From Halomonas sp. SpR8 (lineage in GTDB: Bacteria > Pseudomonadota > Gammaproteobacteria > Pseudomonadales > Halomonadaceae), in NCBI RefSeq assembly GCF_031010195.1, contig NZ_JAUAMC010000003.1, positions 434,001 to 498,000 of the forward strand: DNA of 64,000 bases, given 5' to 3'. Shown here piece by piece: positions 10,525 to 19,700 of the stretch. Made by a program: the position numbers and the translations under genes. Numbering within the stretch: the first letter of the stretch is position 1; the number at the start of each line of letters is the position of its first letter. The notes under the pieces were generated by a model that saw only the letters and a program-made list of their open reading frames with translations, had not been told where the DNA came from and searched no databases.

Positions 10525-11697
10525 TTAATAAGCAGCACGATAAATCGCTTCAATATCTGCCTGGGTTAACACACGCGGGTTATTGCGCAGCAGGCGTTCA
10601 ACGTTAATCGCCTCGGCGGCCAGTTCAGGAATGGCAGATTCAGGTATATCAAACGAACGCAAGCCGGAAGGGATGGCCACATCGGCGCATAGTTTATGCA
10701 TGCGCTTAATGACGGCATCTGCTACTGCATCATCAGAAAGTTCAACGACGGGTTCGTCAAAGGCCACCGCAATGCCGCGAAAGCGCTCCACGCACGCCAG
10801 CTTGTTCCACTCCATAACGAAGGGCAGCAAGAGCGCATTGGTCACCCCATGAGCCAATTGGTAACGCCCACCTAGCGGGTACGCCAACGCATGCACCGCC
10901 CCTACACCAGCATTACCAAATGCCAGCCCTGCCAACAGGCTGCCGGTGGCCATATCCTCGCGGGCTTGCAAATGGTTTGGGTTGGCAAACGCCTTTGGCA
11001 GTGCATGCACAATCAGATTCATGGCCTTTACTGCCAATGCATCGGTGATGGGTGTAGCAAAGTTTGAAAGGTAGGCTTCCACCGCGTGCACCAGCGCATC
11101 TACCCCACTAGCCGCCGTGACAGAACGCGGGCAGCTCAACGTCAGCTCAGGCGCCACAATAGCGACATCAGGCAGTAAGCAATCACTTACGACACCTTTC
11201 TTCATTTGCTGGGCTTTATCCGACAAAATCGCAATATTGGTCACTTCAGAGCCTGTGCCCGCCGTGGTGGGCATGGCTATTAAAGGTATTTTGCGTTGGG
11301 CAACTTTATTCTCACCAAATAACTCTTCAAGCGGGCCCTCGTACTGCGCATATACCGCCACGCATTTAGCGATATCCATCGCACTGCCACCGCCTACGGC
11401 GATTACGCTATCGTGCTGGCCAGCAATAAAAGCCCGGGTGCAGAGTTCAACAATTTCCACTTCCGGCTCGGGCGTTACCTGATCAAACACCTCGTAGGAC
11501 ACATTGAGCGCCATAAGCTGTTCAGTGATGATCTCCAGCGTGCCTGAAGCCACCACACCGCTGTCGGTAACAAGCAATGGGCACTTCATTCCCAGCGATT
11601 GAACGTATGGCTGCAACTGCTGTGCAGCCCCATGGCCGGTAATCAACTTACCGGCACTTTTAAAGCTGCTCACTTGATTAGGGTTACTTAACTGCAT
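10525..11697 (-). CDS. Iron-containing (group III) alcohol dehydrogenase
   Basis: 390 residues. NAD-binding GGGSAMDIAK (about residues 102-111), PTTAGTGSEVT, and the metal-binding motif region D-A-L-V-H-A-V-E-A-Y with a later HALAYPLGGRYQLAHGVTNA carrying the Asp/His ligands of the Fe-ADH family. It catalyses NAD(P)-dependent interconversion of an alcohol and an aldehyde in the cytoplasm. The ATG at 11697 follows AGGAAA. It is the first gene after the sigma-54 promoter at 11782-11798, which predicts tight induction by the activator encoded at 7348-8934. Confidence 0.92.
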   Translation of the reverse strand: MQLSNPNQVSSFKSAGKLITGHGAAQQLQPYVQSLGMKCPLLVTDSGVVASGTLEIITEQLMALNVSYEVFDQVTPEPEVEIVELCTRAFIAGQHDSVIAVGGGSAMDIAKCVAVYAQYEGPLEELFGENKVAQRKIPLIAMPTTAGTGSEVTNIAILSDKAQQMKKGVVSDCLLPDVAIVAPELTLSCPRSVTAASGVDALVHAVEAYLSNFATPITDALAVKAMNLIVHALPKAFANPNHLQAREDMATGSLLAGLAFGNAGVGAVHALAYPLGGRYQLAHGVTNALLLPFVMEWNKLACVERFRGIAVAFDEPVVELSDDAVADAVIKRMHKLCADVAIPSGLRSFDIPESAIPELAAEAINVERLLRNNPRVLTQADIEAIYRAAY

Positions 11698-11781
11698 TTA
11701 GCGTTTCCTATCAGCGTTTTATTGGTTGTTGTACCAGCGCCATTGCTCCATAGAGGTATGCAGGCTGGCTACTTGTTACAT

Positions 11782-11798
11782 AGCAAACGCCGTGCCAA
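11782..11798 (-). promoter_or_regulatory. Sigma-54 (RpoN) promoter of the alcohol dehydrogenase operon
   Basis: On the minus strand the sequence TTGGCACGGCGTTTGCT matches the -24/-12 consensus YTGGCACG-N4-TTGCW at every defined position, with the required 10 bp between GG and GC. The predicted start of transcription is near 11771, about 75 bp before the dehydrogenase ATG. The sigma-54 activator gene is in the same operon. Confidence 0.85.
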
Positions 11799-11986
11799 TC
11801 CCAAAAAATAATCAAGCAACTGATTTTTAAGGAAAAATATTTAACATATAACTATGCATACATAAGTGGCAGACATAAGCGAGCCAATAAATCATCGGAA
11901 ACATACATCTTGATGATTTTATTCATCAACATATTAGTGCGATGGCCAAGAGCCCAGAAGGTAAGCGCTTAAAACATACACCATCT

Positions 11987-12017
11987 TTATTTTTTATCGC
12001 ATTGCGATAAAAAATAA
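11987..12017. promoter_or_regulatory. 31-bp perfect palindrome, probable operator or enhancer site
   Basis: Two arms of 15 bases (TTATTTTTTATCGCA and its complement) flank a single T at 12002, and a related half site CGATAAAATAAA follows at about 12023-12034. It lies in the 424-bp gap between two divergent operons, about 105 bp upstream of the ABC transporter start and about 190 bp upstream of the sigma-54 promoter. That position suits an enhancer for the sigma-54 activator or an operator for the IclR protein at 15820. Which protein binds is inference. The rest of the gap shows no gene. Confidence 0.65.
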
Positions 12018-12121
12018 CTCTTGCCGATAAAATAAAACTCTTCTAGGCTCTGAAGTGACGTTACCGAAAAGTTTTTAACAAAGCGTAAATAACAATCCCC
12101 AACACTCTCGATGGTGACCCA

Positions 12122-12907
12122 ATGAAACCTAAATCCAACAACCAACCTTTTCTTCACTTTAAAAAAGCGATGCTCTTACCGGCAGTGCTGGGCACAGCCT
12201 TGGTACTTAGCGCCACAGTCAACGCACAGGAAGTGCTAAAAGCAGGCGGAACGCCAAGCGGGATTCCGTTTACGTTCCTAAATGTGCAAACCAATGAGAT
12301 CACCGGGGCGATGGTCGATCTGGTCAATGCATTGGGCGAAGATATGGGCTATGAGGTCACTATTCAGGAGTCCCAGTTCAACGCATTAATACCCTCGCTG
12401 ACCGCTGGACATATCGACATTATTTCCGCAGCGATGCTGAAGACCGAAGAGCGCGCAAAACAGGTCGCGTTCAGCGATGATGTCTACCCCTACGGTGAAG
12501 GCGTTGTTACTCGTCAGGACTACGATGGCGAGATCCACACACTGGAAGACCTCTCAGGCGAGGTAATTGGCGCCCAGGTAGGCACCACCTATGTCGAACA
12601 ACTCAACAACATGGGCATTTTTCCCGAAATCCGAAATTACGACTCCCTGGCGGACATGATGCGCGACATATCATTAGGCCGCATTGTGGCGGGTGTCGGC
12701 GATGCGCCCATCATGAGCTATCACCTCAGCCAAGACCGCTTCCCAGAACTCCAGCTAGCAGAAAACTATGAGCAGCAAATGGTCGGCCATATTGGTTTTG
12801 CGGTTGACCAGGAGAACACCGAACTGCTGGAACAAGTGAATACCTCCCTTGCTCGTCTGAAAGAGGATGGCACCCTCGACGCTATCTTCGAAGAGTGGGG
12901 TTTATAA
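12122..12907 (+). CDS. ABC transporter periplasmic binding protein (amino acid/amine type)
   Basis: 261 residues. A long, fairly basic N-terminus precedes a signal peptide (AMLLPAVLGTALVLSATVNA, cleavage near NAQE). The mature part is a type 2 solute-binding (SBP_bac_3) domain: GGTPSGIPFTFLN, NALIPSLTAGHIDIISAAM and GEVIGAQVGTTYVEQL are typical. It captures a polar amino acid or related amine in the periplasm for the permease and ATPase encoded next. The FAD amine oxidase-like gene and the semialdehyde dehydrogenase downstream suggest an amine or amino acid that ends in a semialdehyde, but the ligand is not determined. Confidence 0.92.
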   Translation: MKPKSNNQPFLHFKKAMLLPAVLGTALVLSATVNAQEVLKAGGTPSGIPFTFLNVQTNEITGAMVDLVNALGEDMGYEVTIQESQFNALIPSLTAGHIDIISAAMLKTEERAKQVAFSDDVYPYGEGVVTRQDYDGEIHTLEDLSGEVIGAQVGTTYVEQLNNMGIFPEIRNYDSLADMMRDISLGRIVAGVGDAPIMSYHLSQDRFPELQLAENYEQQMVGHIGFAVDQENTELLEQVNTSLARLKEDGTLDAIFEEWGL

Positions 12908-12977
12908 AACCACCCCAGGTAACCCACCGGCAGCGTTAACGAACCAGCCTGCTAATGATCACCCCAGCATCGCCTCA

Positions 12978-12996
12978 CTGCCCCCTTCGGGGGTAG
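12978..12996 (+). promoter_or_regulatory. Intercistronic stem-loop between binding protein and permease
   Basis: CTGCCCCC-TTC-GGGGGTAG forms an 8-bp stem with one G-U pair and no following T-run. In such operons a hairpin here commonly stabilises the upstream mRNA so that the binding protein is made in excess. It lies in the 122-bp gap before the permease. Confidence 0.55.
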
Positions 12997-13029
12997 TTGA
13001 AGAAGTGCACGCAAAAATAAAGGCTTCCC

Positions 13030-13695
13030 ATGGAGTTTTCGGACATCACCGCCTTTCTACCCATTTTATTAAAAGGTGCTCTGATTACGGTGCAGATCAC
13101 CATTGGCGCCCTACTACTAAGCACCCTGCTCGGCCTGCTATTAGCCTTAATGAAGCTCTCGCCCGTGCGGGCGTTTTCAATCACGGCAGGCACCTTCATC
13201 AATGTGGTGCGTGGCTTACCGATTATTGTTCAACTGTTTTATATCTACTTCGTACTCCCCGAACTCGGCATACAGCTTAGCGCCCTCCAGGCAAGTATTA
13301 TCGGGCTGGGCGTCGCCTATAGTGCTTATCAAGCGGAAAACTTCCGCGCCGGTATAGAAGCGATTGAAGCGGGCCAGATCGAAGCCGCCAGATCCATCGG
13401 CATGAAAAGCAAGCTCATCATGCGCCGCGTCGTGCTTCCCCAGGCGATCCGTATTGCGCTACCTCCCTACGGCAATACGGCCGTCATGATTCTGAAAGAC
13501 TCATCACTCGCCTCCACCATCACCGTGGCCGAAATGACTCGGGCCGGGCAGTTAATTGCCGCCTCCACCTTTCAGAACACCACGGTCTATACCCTGGTTG
13601 CCCTGCTCTATCTCTGCCTTAGCCTACCGCTGATTTTTGGCGTTAACCGCCTAGAGCGCTATTTCGGAAAGTCAGCGAAAGGAGGCAAATCATGA
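13030..13695 (+). CDS. Amino-acid ABC transporter permease (HisM/GlnP family)
   Basis: 221 residues with about five membrane helices. The binding-protein-dependent permease (EAA) loop is at [20 protein letters not shown] (about residues 108-127), the coupling helix contacting the ATPase. A single permease gene suggests a homodimer. It overlaps the ATPase gene by 4 bp (ATGA), so the two are translationally coupled. Confidence 0.93.
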   Translation: MEFSDITAFLPILLKGALITVQITIGALLLSTLLGLLLALMKLSPVRAFSITAGTFINVVRGLPIIVQLFYIYFVLPELGIQLSALQASIIGLGVAYSAYQAENFRAGIEAIEAGQIEAARSIGMKSKLIMRRVVLPQAIRIALPPYGNTAVMILKDSSLASTITVAEMTRAGQLIAASTFQNTTVYTLVALLYLCLSLPLIFGVNRLERYFGKSAKGGKS

Positions 13696-14420
13696 TCAAT
13701 ATCAACGCTATTCATAAATCCTTTGGCGACGTAGAAGTACTCAAAGGGGTCAGCCTAACGGTCGCCAAGGGTGAAGTGGTTTGTCTGATTGGCCCCTCAG
13801 GTTCTGGCAAGTCGACCGTGCTTCGCTGCATCAATGGCCTGGAGTCTTATGACCAGGGCAGCATTACGATCAACGACCGCCAGGTAGATGTGGCCAGCAA
13901 AGATATTAACGACCTACGAACTCAAGTCGGCATGGTATTCCAGCGCTTTAATCTCTTTCCTCACCGCACGGTGGTCGAAAACGTCATGGAAGGCCCAATC
14001 TTCGTCAAAAATGAACCGCGTGAAAAAGCGCAGGTGCAAGCGATAGCGCTGTTAGAGAAAGTCGGGCTAGGCGATAAAGTACACGCCTACCCCCAGCAAT
14101 TATCCGGCGGTCAGCAGCAGCGTGTTGCTATTGCCCGCGCCCTGGCCATGCAACCGGAAGCCATTCTGTTCGATGAGCCCACCTCCGCTCTCGACCCCGA
14201 ACTGGTTGGCGATGTGCTTACCGTTATGCGCGACCTGGCCAACGAAGGCATGACCATGGTGGTCGTTACCCATGAAATGAGCTTTGCCAAAGAAGTCGCT
14301 GACCGCGTCTGCTTTCTGTATGGCGGGCAGATTGTCGAATCCGGCGATGCCCACACGCTGCTTACCCAGCCTTCCCACGAGCGCACCCAGGATTTTCTGC
14401 GCCGCGTGCTAAACCATTAA
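13692..14420 (+). CDS. Amino-acid ABC transporter ATP-binding protein
   Basis: 242 residues. Walker [11 protein letters not shown]-loop [10 protein letters not shown], signature LSGGQQQR, Walker [13 protein letters not shown] and H-loop VVVTHE are all intact. This is the GlnQ/HisP type. It powers the uptake system encoded with the binding protein and permease upstream, and is 12 bp ahead of the FAD oxidoreductase gene. Confidence 0.95.
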   Translation: MININAIHKSFGDVEVLKGVSLTVAKGEVVCLIGPSGSGKSTVLRCINGLESYDQGSITINDRQVDVASKDINDLRTQVGMVFQRFNLFPHRTVVENVMEGPIFVKNEPREKAQVQAIALLEKVGLGDKVHAYPQQLSGGQQQRVAIARALAMQPEAILFDEPTSALDPELVGDVLTVMRDLANEGMTMVVVTHEMSFAKEVADRVCFLYGGQIVESGDAHTLLTQPSHERTQDFLRRVLNH

Positions 14421-14432
14421 CGGAGACCAAGG

Positions 14433-15725
14433 ATGGCAACCTCATCTCATATGCCGCCCTCCCTGTGGGCTGACACCGCCCCCGCGGGCAGAGACTACCC
14501 AACGCTGCAGGGCGTCCAGCGCAGCGATGTGGTGATTATCGGCGGCGGTTTTACCGGCCTTTCCGCCGCCCTGGCGCTCGCCAAGCGCGGAATAAAAACC
14601 GCTTTATTGGAAGCCGAAAGTATTGGTTGGGGTGCGTCAGGGCGTAACGGGGGCCAAGTCATCCCCGGTCTCAAATATGACCCGGATGCACTCATCTCAC
14701 GCTATGGCGAAGAGCGCGGCCAACGCATGATAGAACTCTCTGCCCGCAATGCCGATGTGGTGTTTGAGCTTATAAAGCAGCACAACATTGACTGCGACGC
14801 GCAGCAGCTCGGCTGGATTCAACCCGCCGCTACCCATGCCAGCCTGAAAGCGATTGAATCCCGAGCCCGCCAATGGCAATCCCGCGGCGTAGACATCGTC
14901 TGGCTAGATCAGCAGCAGTGCGCTGAGCGTCTCGGCACCTCTGAGTATCTGGGCGGCTGGGTAGACCCCAGGGCCGGCGGGCTGAATCCGCTCGCTTACT
15001 CCCGAGGGCTGGCACAGGCAGCGCACAACAGCGGAGCAACGCTGTATGAGCACACTCGCGTAAGCTCGCTGAGCCGTGCCGAAGGGCTTTGGCGCGTAAC
15101 ATCGGAAAGCGGCGCGGAAATTCAGGCAGAGCGGGTTCTGCTCTGTACCAATGGCTACAGTGACGCTCTGCAGCCCAAACTCGCCAGCAGCCTGATCGCC
15201 GCCAATAGCTATCAGATTGCTACCCGCCCCCTCACGGCAGAGGAAGGCAGCCATATTTTGCCTGGTGGCGAAGTGGCGTCAGATGCCCGCAAGCTGCTGC
15301 TTTACTTTCGCCGCGACCGGGATGGCCGCCTGCTAATGGGCGGTCGTGGCTCCTTCAACGACCCGCGTAAACCCAGCGACTTTCGCCACCTCGAAAACGC
15401 CATTAGCAAACTCTACCCGCAGTTAAAGAACGTTGAGATCGCCTTTCGTTGGGCAGGACGCATCGCCATCACCCAAGATTCACTTCCTCATGTACACGAA
15501 CCGCAGCGAGGGCTCACCGTGGCGCTAGGCTATAATGGCCGTGGCGTGGCCATGGGCACACACCTCGGCAAGCTGATTGGCGAGCATCTGGGAGAACCTA
15601 CGCTGAAGGAAGTACTTCCCTTTCCATTCACCCCCATCAAGCCGATTCCCATGCACGGCCTACAAAGACTGTATGTTGAAACGGTGGTCAACTACTATCG
15701 GGCCAGGGATTGGCTGGAGCGCTAA
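14433..15725 (+). CDS. FAD-dependent amine oxidase-like oxidoreductase (DAO family)
   Basis: 430 residues. The dinucleotide-binding motif VVIIGGGFTGLSAALALAKR is at about residues 33-52, and WGASGRNGGQ is the FAD-contact motif of the D-amino-acid-oxidase/gamma-glutamylputrescine oxidoreductase family. Members oxidise secondary or primary amines. Placement 12 bp after the ABC ATPase and upstream of an IclR gene and a succinate-semialdehyde dehydrogenase suggests that the imported amine is deaminated here to an aldehyde. PuuB is the nearest named comparison, but the rest of the Puu pathway is absent, so no symbol is given. Confidence 0.85.
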   Translation: MATSSHMPPSLWADTAPAGRDYPTLQGVQRSDVVIIGGGFTGLSAALALAKRGIKTALLEAESIGWGASGRNGGQVIPGLKYDPDALISRYGEERGQRMIELSARNADVVFELIKQHNIDCDAQQLGWIQPAATHASLKAIESRARQWQSRGVDIVWLDQQQCAERLGTSEYLGGWVDPRAGGLNPLAYSRGLAQAAHNSGATLYEHTRVSSLSRAEGLWRVTSESGAEIQAERVLLCTNGYSDALQPKLASSLIAANSYQIATRPLTAEEGSHILPGGEVASDARKLLLYFRRDRDGRLLMGGRGSFNDPRKPSDFRHLENAISKLYPQLKNVEIAFRWAGRIAITQDSLPHVHEPQRGLTVALGYNGRGVAMGTHLGKLIGEHLGEPTLKEVLPFPFTPIKPIPMHGLQRLYVETVVNYYRARDWLER

Positions 15726-15819
15726 GCGTCCGGTCAATTCAAGACCAAAACGCAAGCGGTAAAGATGATCCTCCTGAGTCCGCCACTCAAGGGGGACACG
15801 TAAGGAATCCTATAAAAGC

Positions 15820-16614
15820 ATGAAGCACGCCAACGCCAACGAACCACGCTCTCCGCAGTTCAATCAATCGCTGGAGAAAGCGTTTGCTGTGCTTGAGTTG
15901 TTTGATGCTCAGCACAGCGAACTCAGTCTGTCGGAAATCGCCAAGTATTCAGCGCTAAGCATGGGCTCGGTGCAGCGCATCACCCACACGCTAGAACAAC
16001 TCGGCTATTTGGCCAAAGCGCCCGCCAGTCGCAAATACCGGCTCGGCATCCGACTGATGACCCTCTCCGCCAACTATCTAGAAGCCGACTTACTGGTCGA
16101 TTGCGCTAACCCCTACCTGTCGGAATTGAGCAACAGCTGCCTAGAAACCGTGTCGCTAACCGAGCCCTACGGGCTCGATATGATCTACATGGCCCGTTTT
16201 ACCAGCCGCCACTACATTCCCATTCATATGCCGGTGGGCAGCAGCGTGCCGATGTACTGCTCCGCCTCTGGCAGAGCGTTTTTATCGGCGCTGGACGACG
16301 CCCGCGTTCAGGAGTACTTAACCGCCTGCGAGTTAAAGGCCCATACTCCAAATACGATTACCGATATAAGCGCCCTAACCGACCTGGTCCGTAAATGTCG
16401 TACACGCGGAGTCGCCTGGAACGATGCTGAATACTTTCTGGGGGATATCAACATTGCTGCGCCGATAAGCAATGCCGCAGGTTTACCGGTAGCCGCTGTG
16501 CACATCACAACCCCCAGCAGCCGCTGGAACCTTGAACGAGCACTGGAACAGCTTGCCCCCTCTTTAATGGAGTGTGCTCGCGCAATAACCAAGGCTGCCC
16601 GCATGCGAAGCTAA
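15820..16614 (+). CDS. IclR-family transcriptional regulator
   Basis: 264 residues. The N-terminal winged HTH is at about residues 16-75 (SLEKAFAVLELFDAQHSELSLSEIAKYSALSMGSVQRI region), and the C-terminal IclR effector domain contains CSASGRAFLSALDD and the late AAPISNAAGLPVAAVHI. It probably controls the amine-uptake operon upstream and/or the dehydrogenase downstream. A terminator follows directly, so it may be the last gene of the ABC operon. The effector is unknown. Confidence 0.92.
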   Translation: MKHANANEPRSPQFNQSLEKAFAVLELFDAQHSELSLSEIAKYSALSMGSVQRITHTLEQLGYLAKAPASRKYRLGIRLMTLSANYLEADLLVDCANPYLSELSNSCLETVSLTEPYGLDMIYMARFTSRHYIPIHMPVGSSVPMYCSASGRAFLSALDDARVQEYLTACELKAHTPNTITDISALTDLVRKCRTRGVAWNDAEYFLGDINIAAPISNAAGLPVAAVHITTPSSRWNLERALEQLAPSLMECARAITKAARMRS

Positions 16615-16616
16615 TT

Positions 16617-16636
16617 ATCGGTTTAACCGATTTTTT
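16617..16636 (+). terminator. Terminator after the IclR gene
   Basis: ATCGG-TTTAA-CCGAT followed by six T in total, starting 3 bp after the stop codon. The stem is short and AT-containing, so termination may be incomplete. Confidence 0.55.
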
Positions 16637-16860
16637 GAATAAGCGTTACAAATTTGGCCAATACAGATATGTTTGAACCAGATTCCATGAGCATGACTTG
16701 GAACTGATCGCTCTTACCGCTGCCGGATAGGTAACATCAATGTTATGCATGGTCGTTCTTTTTGTACTACAGTGACTGCACATGAAAAGTAGACCGGTCG
16801 ATTAGACGCCCAGGAACTGGACGCGTTGACCCAAACGTTGATCTATAGATAGGAGATCTT

Positions 16861-18243
16861 ATGAGCAACAGTATCAAGACGATTAACCCCACCAATGGTG
16901 AAACCCTCGAAACCTACGCGTTGATGAGCAGCGCGGAAGCCAAGCAGGTAGTAGACGACTGCTACGAGGCGTTTCTCGATTGGCGCCTGGGGTCTCTGGA
17001 AAACCGCGCCAAAACGGTCAAAGCCATCGGTCAGGCGCTGCAAAAGCATAAAGACGAGCTTGCCGACCTGATGGTCAAAGAGATGGGCAAACTGCCTTCT
17101 CAGGCCCGCCAGGAAGTGGATTTGTGTACCGGCATCTGTGACTACACCGCGGAACATGGCCCCCAAAAGCTAGCCGACGAAGAGCGCCAGCCTAGCAACG
17201 GGGAGCGTGGTTTTGTGACCTACTCACCCATGGGTGTGATCTACGGCATTCAGCCCTGGAATTTCCCGGCGTATCAGGTCATCCGTTACTCCATCGCCAA
17301 TATTATGGCGGGTAATGGCGTGCTGCTAAAACACGCTGAAAACGTCACCGGTAGCGGTCTGCTGCTGGAAAAAATTTATCGCGAAGCGGGGCTTCCGGAA
17401 AACGTCTTCCGTACGCTGGTAATCTCTCACGACATTTCTGACGAAGTAATTGCTCACCCTGCCGTACGGGGCGTAACGCTAACAGGCAGTGATGGCGCAG
17501 GCCGTAAAGTCGGCGCTAAAGCCGCCGAAAATCTGAAAAAGACCGTGCTTGAGCTGGGTTCTAACGACGCTTATCTGGTACTTGATGACGCCGATATGGA
17601 TGTCGCGATCGATACCTGCGTCACAGGGCGTGTCTACAACGGTGGGCAAACCTGCGTCGCGGCCAAGCGCTTTGTTGTGACTGAAAAGAACTACGAAACG
17701 TTTAAACAGCGCTATGTAGAACGCATGCAGTCGCTCAAAGCGGGTGACCCCACCCAGGAAGGCAGCGACCTAGGCCCCATGGCCCGTGTCGATCTACGCG
17801 ATGGGCTTCACGATCAAGTGGAAGAGAGCGTGCGCAAAGGCGCGAAGATTCTCTGCGGTGGTGAAAAGCCTTCAGGTAAAGGTGCCTTCTATCCGGTCAC
17901 CGTGCTGGATAACGTCACGCCCGGTCAGCCCGCTTACGATGATGAGCTGTTTGGCCCGGTGGCAGCGTTGATTCGTGCCAAAGATGACGAAGACGCCATG
18001 CGCATTGCCAACGACAGCCGTTACGGCTTAGGCGGCGGTATTATTTCCAAGGACGTTAAACGTGCCACTGAGCTGGCTAGCAAATACTTCGATACCGGCA
18101 TGGTGTTTATCAATGGCTTTGGCGTGGCGACCCCAGAAATGCCCTTTGGTGGGGTCAAAAACTCCGGCTACGGTCGCGAACACGGTGGCTTCGGTATGCT
18201 TGAGTTCGTCAATGTTAAGTCGGTCATTGTCGTTCAAGAGTAA
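16861..18243 (+). CDS. NAD-dependent succinate-semialdehyde dehydrogenase (Sad type)
   Basis: 460 residues. Aldehyde dehydrogenase fold with NFPAYQVIRYS in the cofactor region, catalytic Glu in LELGSNDAY, catalytic Cys in NGGQTCVAAKR, and C-terminal MPFGGVKNSGYGREHG. The length and the short N-terminus match the Sad/YneI group rather than GabD. It would oxidise succinate semialdehyde to succinate, feeding the TCA cycle, and fits as the last step for an amine or GABA-like substrate taken up by the operon at 12122-15725. It has its own 245-bp upstream gap and a strong terminator. Confidence 0.88.
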   Translation: MSNSIKTINPTNGETLETYALMSSAEAKQVVDDCYEAFLDWRLGSLENRAKTVKAIGQALQKHKDELADLMVKEMGKLPSQARQEVDLCTGICDYTAEHGPQKLADEERQPSNGERGFVTYSPMGVIYGIQPWNFPAYQVIRYSIANIMAGNGVLLKHAENVTGSGLLLEKIYREAGLPENVFRTLVISHDISDEVIAHPAVRGVTLTGSDGAGRKVGAKAAENLKKTVLELGSNDAYLVLDDADMDVAIDTCVTGRVYNGGQTCVAAKRFVVTEKNYETFKQRYVERMQSLKAGDPTQEGSDLGPMARVDLRDGLHDQVEESVRKGAKILCGGEKPSGKGAFYPVTVLDNVTPGQPAYDDELFGPVAALIRAKDDEDAMRIANDSRYGLGGGIISKDVKRATELASKYFDTGMVFINGFGVATPEMPFGGVKNSGYGREHGGFGMLEFVNVKSVIVVQE

Positions 18244-18300
18244 TGTCGTGCTTAGTGATTCGTAAGTTGACTCGTAAGTTGTAAATAGCGAGCTGTAAAG

Positions 18301-18342
18301 AAAGCGCCGTCAGCCTGATGATCAGACTGACGGCGCTTTTTT
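18301..18342. terminator. Bidirectional terminator between convergent genes
   Basis: A 13-bp perfect stem AAAGCGCCGTCAG/CTGACGGCGCTTT with T-runs on both strands, between the semialdehyde dehydrogenase (+) and pgpA (-). Confidence 0.88.
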
Positions 18343-18359
18343 GTCACTCTACAGCGCGT

Positions 18360-18839
18360 TTAGACGCGCTGGGAAGCCCGCCGCTGCCAGAACTTCAACA
18401 GCAACGCCATAATTACCCAAGTCACCAGTGCCGCAATCACATCATCTAACACAATGCCAAAGCCGCCATGGATATACTCTGCCAAATGAATCGGCGGCGG
18501 CTTCAACCCGTCAAAGAAACGGTAGACAACAAAGGCTATCGCCATGACCAGCGGGTGGCGCGCAGCGGCTAAACCTATTACCGCCAGCGGAAACGCGACG
18601 TACTCATCGGCGACGATACTGCCATGATCCGCTCCCGCAAAATGCTGTGAGGCGACATGGCAAACCGGTACCGCTAGCACCAGCATAACCGCGATGATAA
18701 TCCCCTGCTGGCTCAGTGGGCGTGCTAACAACCACCACGCCAAAGGAATGCCCAGCAGCGAGCCAAAAGTACCTGGTGCCACCGGCGATAGCCCCAGCCC
18801 AAAGCCGGTGGCTATCCAAAAATTAACCGTATCTAGCAT
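18360..18839 (-). CDS. pgpA: Phosphatidylglycerophosphatase A
   Basis: 159 residues, membrane-embedded. The family motifs TGFGLGLSPVAPGTFGSL near the N-terminus, FRFFDGLKPPPI-like YRFFDGLKPPPI and GFGIVLDDVIAAL are all present. It dephosphorylates phosphatidylglycerophosphate to phosphatidylglycerol. In many gammaproteobacteria the gene follows thiL; here it overlaps (TAATG) the DUF533 gene instead. Confidence 0.93.
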   Translation of the reverse strand: MLDTVNFWIATGFGLGLSPVAPGTFGSLLGIPLAWWLLARPLSQQGIIIAVMLVLAVPVCHVASQHFAGADHGSIVADEYVAFPLAVIGLAAARHPLVMAIAFVVYRFFDGLKPPPIHLAEYIHGGFGIVLDDVIAALVTWVIMALLLKFWQRRASQRV

Positions 18840-19579
18840 TAACCCGCCTGCTGCGCTTGGCGCTCAAGTTCAGCGGTCATCTCTTTGGGTAAGTTGAGGG
18901 CACTGCCCAACTGGTCAAGCCAAGCGCGCTCCATGGGATTTTGATCGTCAGTCACGGCCACGCTGATCAGGTACATTTCGCGCGCCGCCTGAGGAGAGTC
19001 CGCTTCACGGGCCAGCGCCTGGGCATCGAGCGGCGCTTTTAGCTGTTGCTCCACCCAGTTATGCATCTCCTGGTCAGCCCCTAAAGCGTCGATCTGTTCG
19101 GTAATCAGCGCCTGCTCCTGCTCATCAATATGGCCATCGGCCCGGGCGGCCATAATCATCGCCTGTAGTAGCTCAAGGCTGCGCCGCTCCTGATACTCGC
19201 CGCTAAGCGCTTCTACCCGCTCGCCCTCTGACGCAGTTTGGGCAGTATTCTCTTGGGCATTGCCATTTTTCGCCGCTTGAGAGCTCTGCCATGCCTTCCA
19301 GGCCAACACGCCTACCCCTGCGATGGCACCATATTTCAGCGCTTTGCCGCCCATACTGCGGCCGCGTTTGGAGCCCACTAACATGCCCATGGCGCCACCG
19401 CCGAGCAGGCTTTTCATATCAAAACCGCTGGAAGAGCTACCGCCTTGACTGCTGCCACCGCCCAGTTGCTTTGAAAGCCCGCTCAACATGCCTTTAACAT
19501 CGACCCCACTGCTACTGCCGCCCTTCTGGCTACCGCCGGCCTGCTGCATCAGTTGCTGTAGAATTTTGCTTGCGTTCAT
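18839..19579 (-). CDS. DUF533 / YebE-like protein with TerB-type domain
   Basis: 246 residues. A Gly/Ser-rich N-terminal half (about residues 15-60) precedes a single hydrophobic segment (GGKALKYGAIAGVGVLAWKAW) and a C-terminal helical domain resembling TerB/YebE (AMIMAARADGHIDEQEQALI). Probably inner-membrane anchored; function unknown. GGAG lies 7 bases before ATG 19579. Its stop overlaps the pgpA start by one base, so the two are coupled. Confidence 0.8.
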   Translation of the reverse strand: MNASKILQQLMQQAGGSQKGGSSSGVDVKGMLSGLSKQLGGGSSQGGSSSSGFDMKSLLGGGAMGMLVGSKRGRSMGGKALKYGAIAGVGVLAWKAWQSSQAAKNGNAQENTAQTASEGERVEALSGEYQERRSLELLQAMIMAARADGHIDEQEQALITEQIDALGADQEMHNWVEQQLKAPLDAQALAREADSPQAAREMYLISVAVTDDQNPMERAWLDQLGSALNLPKEMTAELERQAQQAG

Positions 19580-19700
19580 CCTTGTACTCCTATGTCGCTA
19601 TTATCTTTACGGCTAGTTTGACGATTAACTCACGTTATAAAACATACTGCATGAACGCAGCATGAACTAACGTTACCCTAGTCGTTAAATGCCCTAGGCA

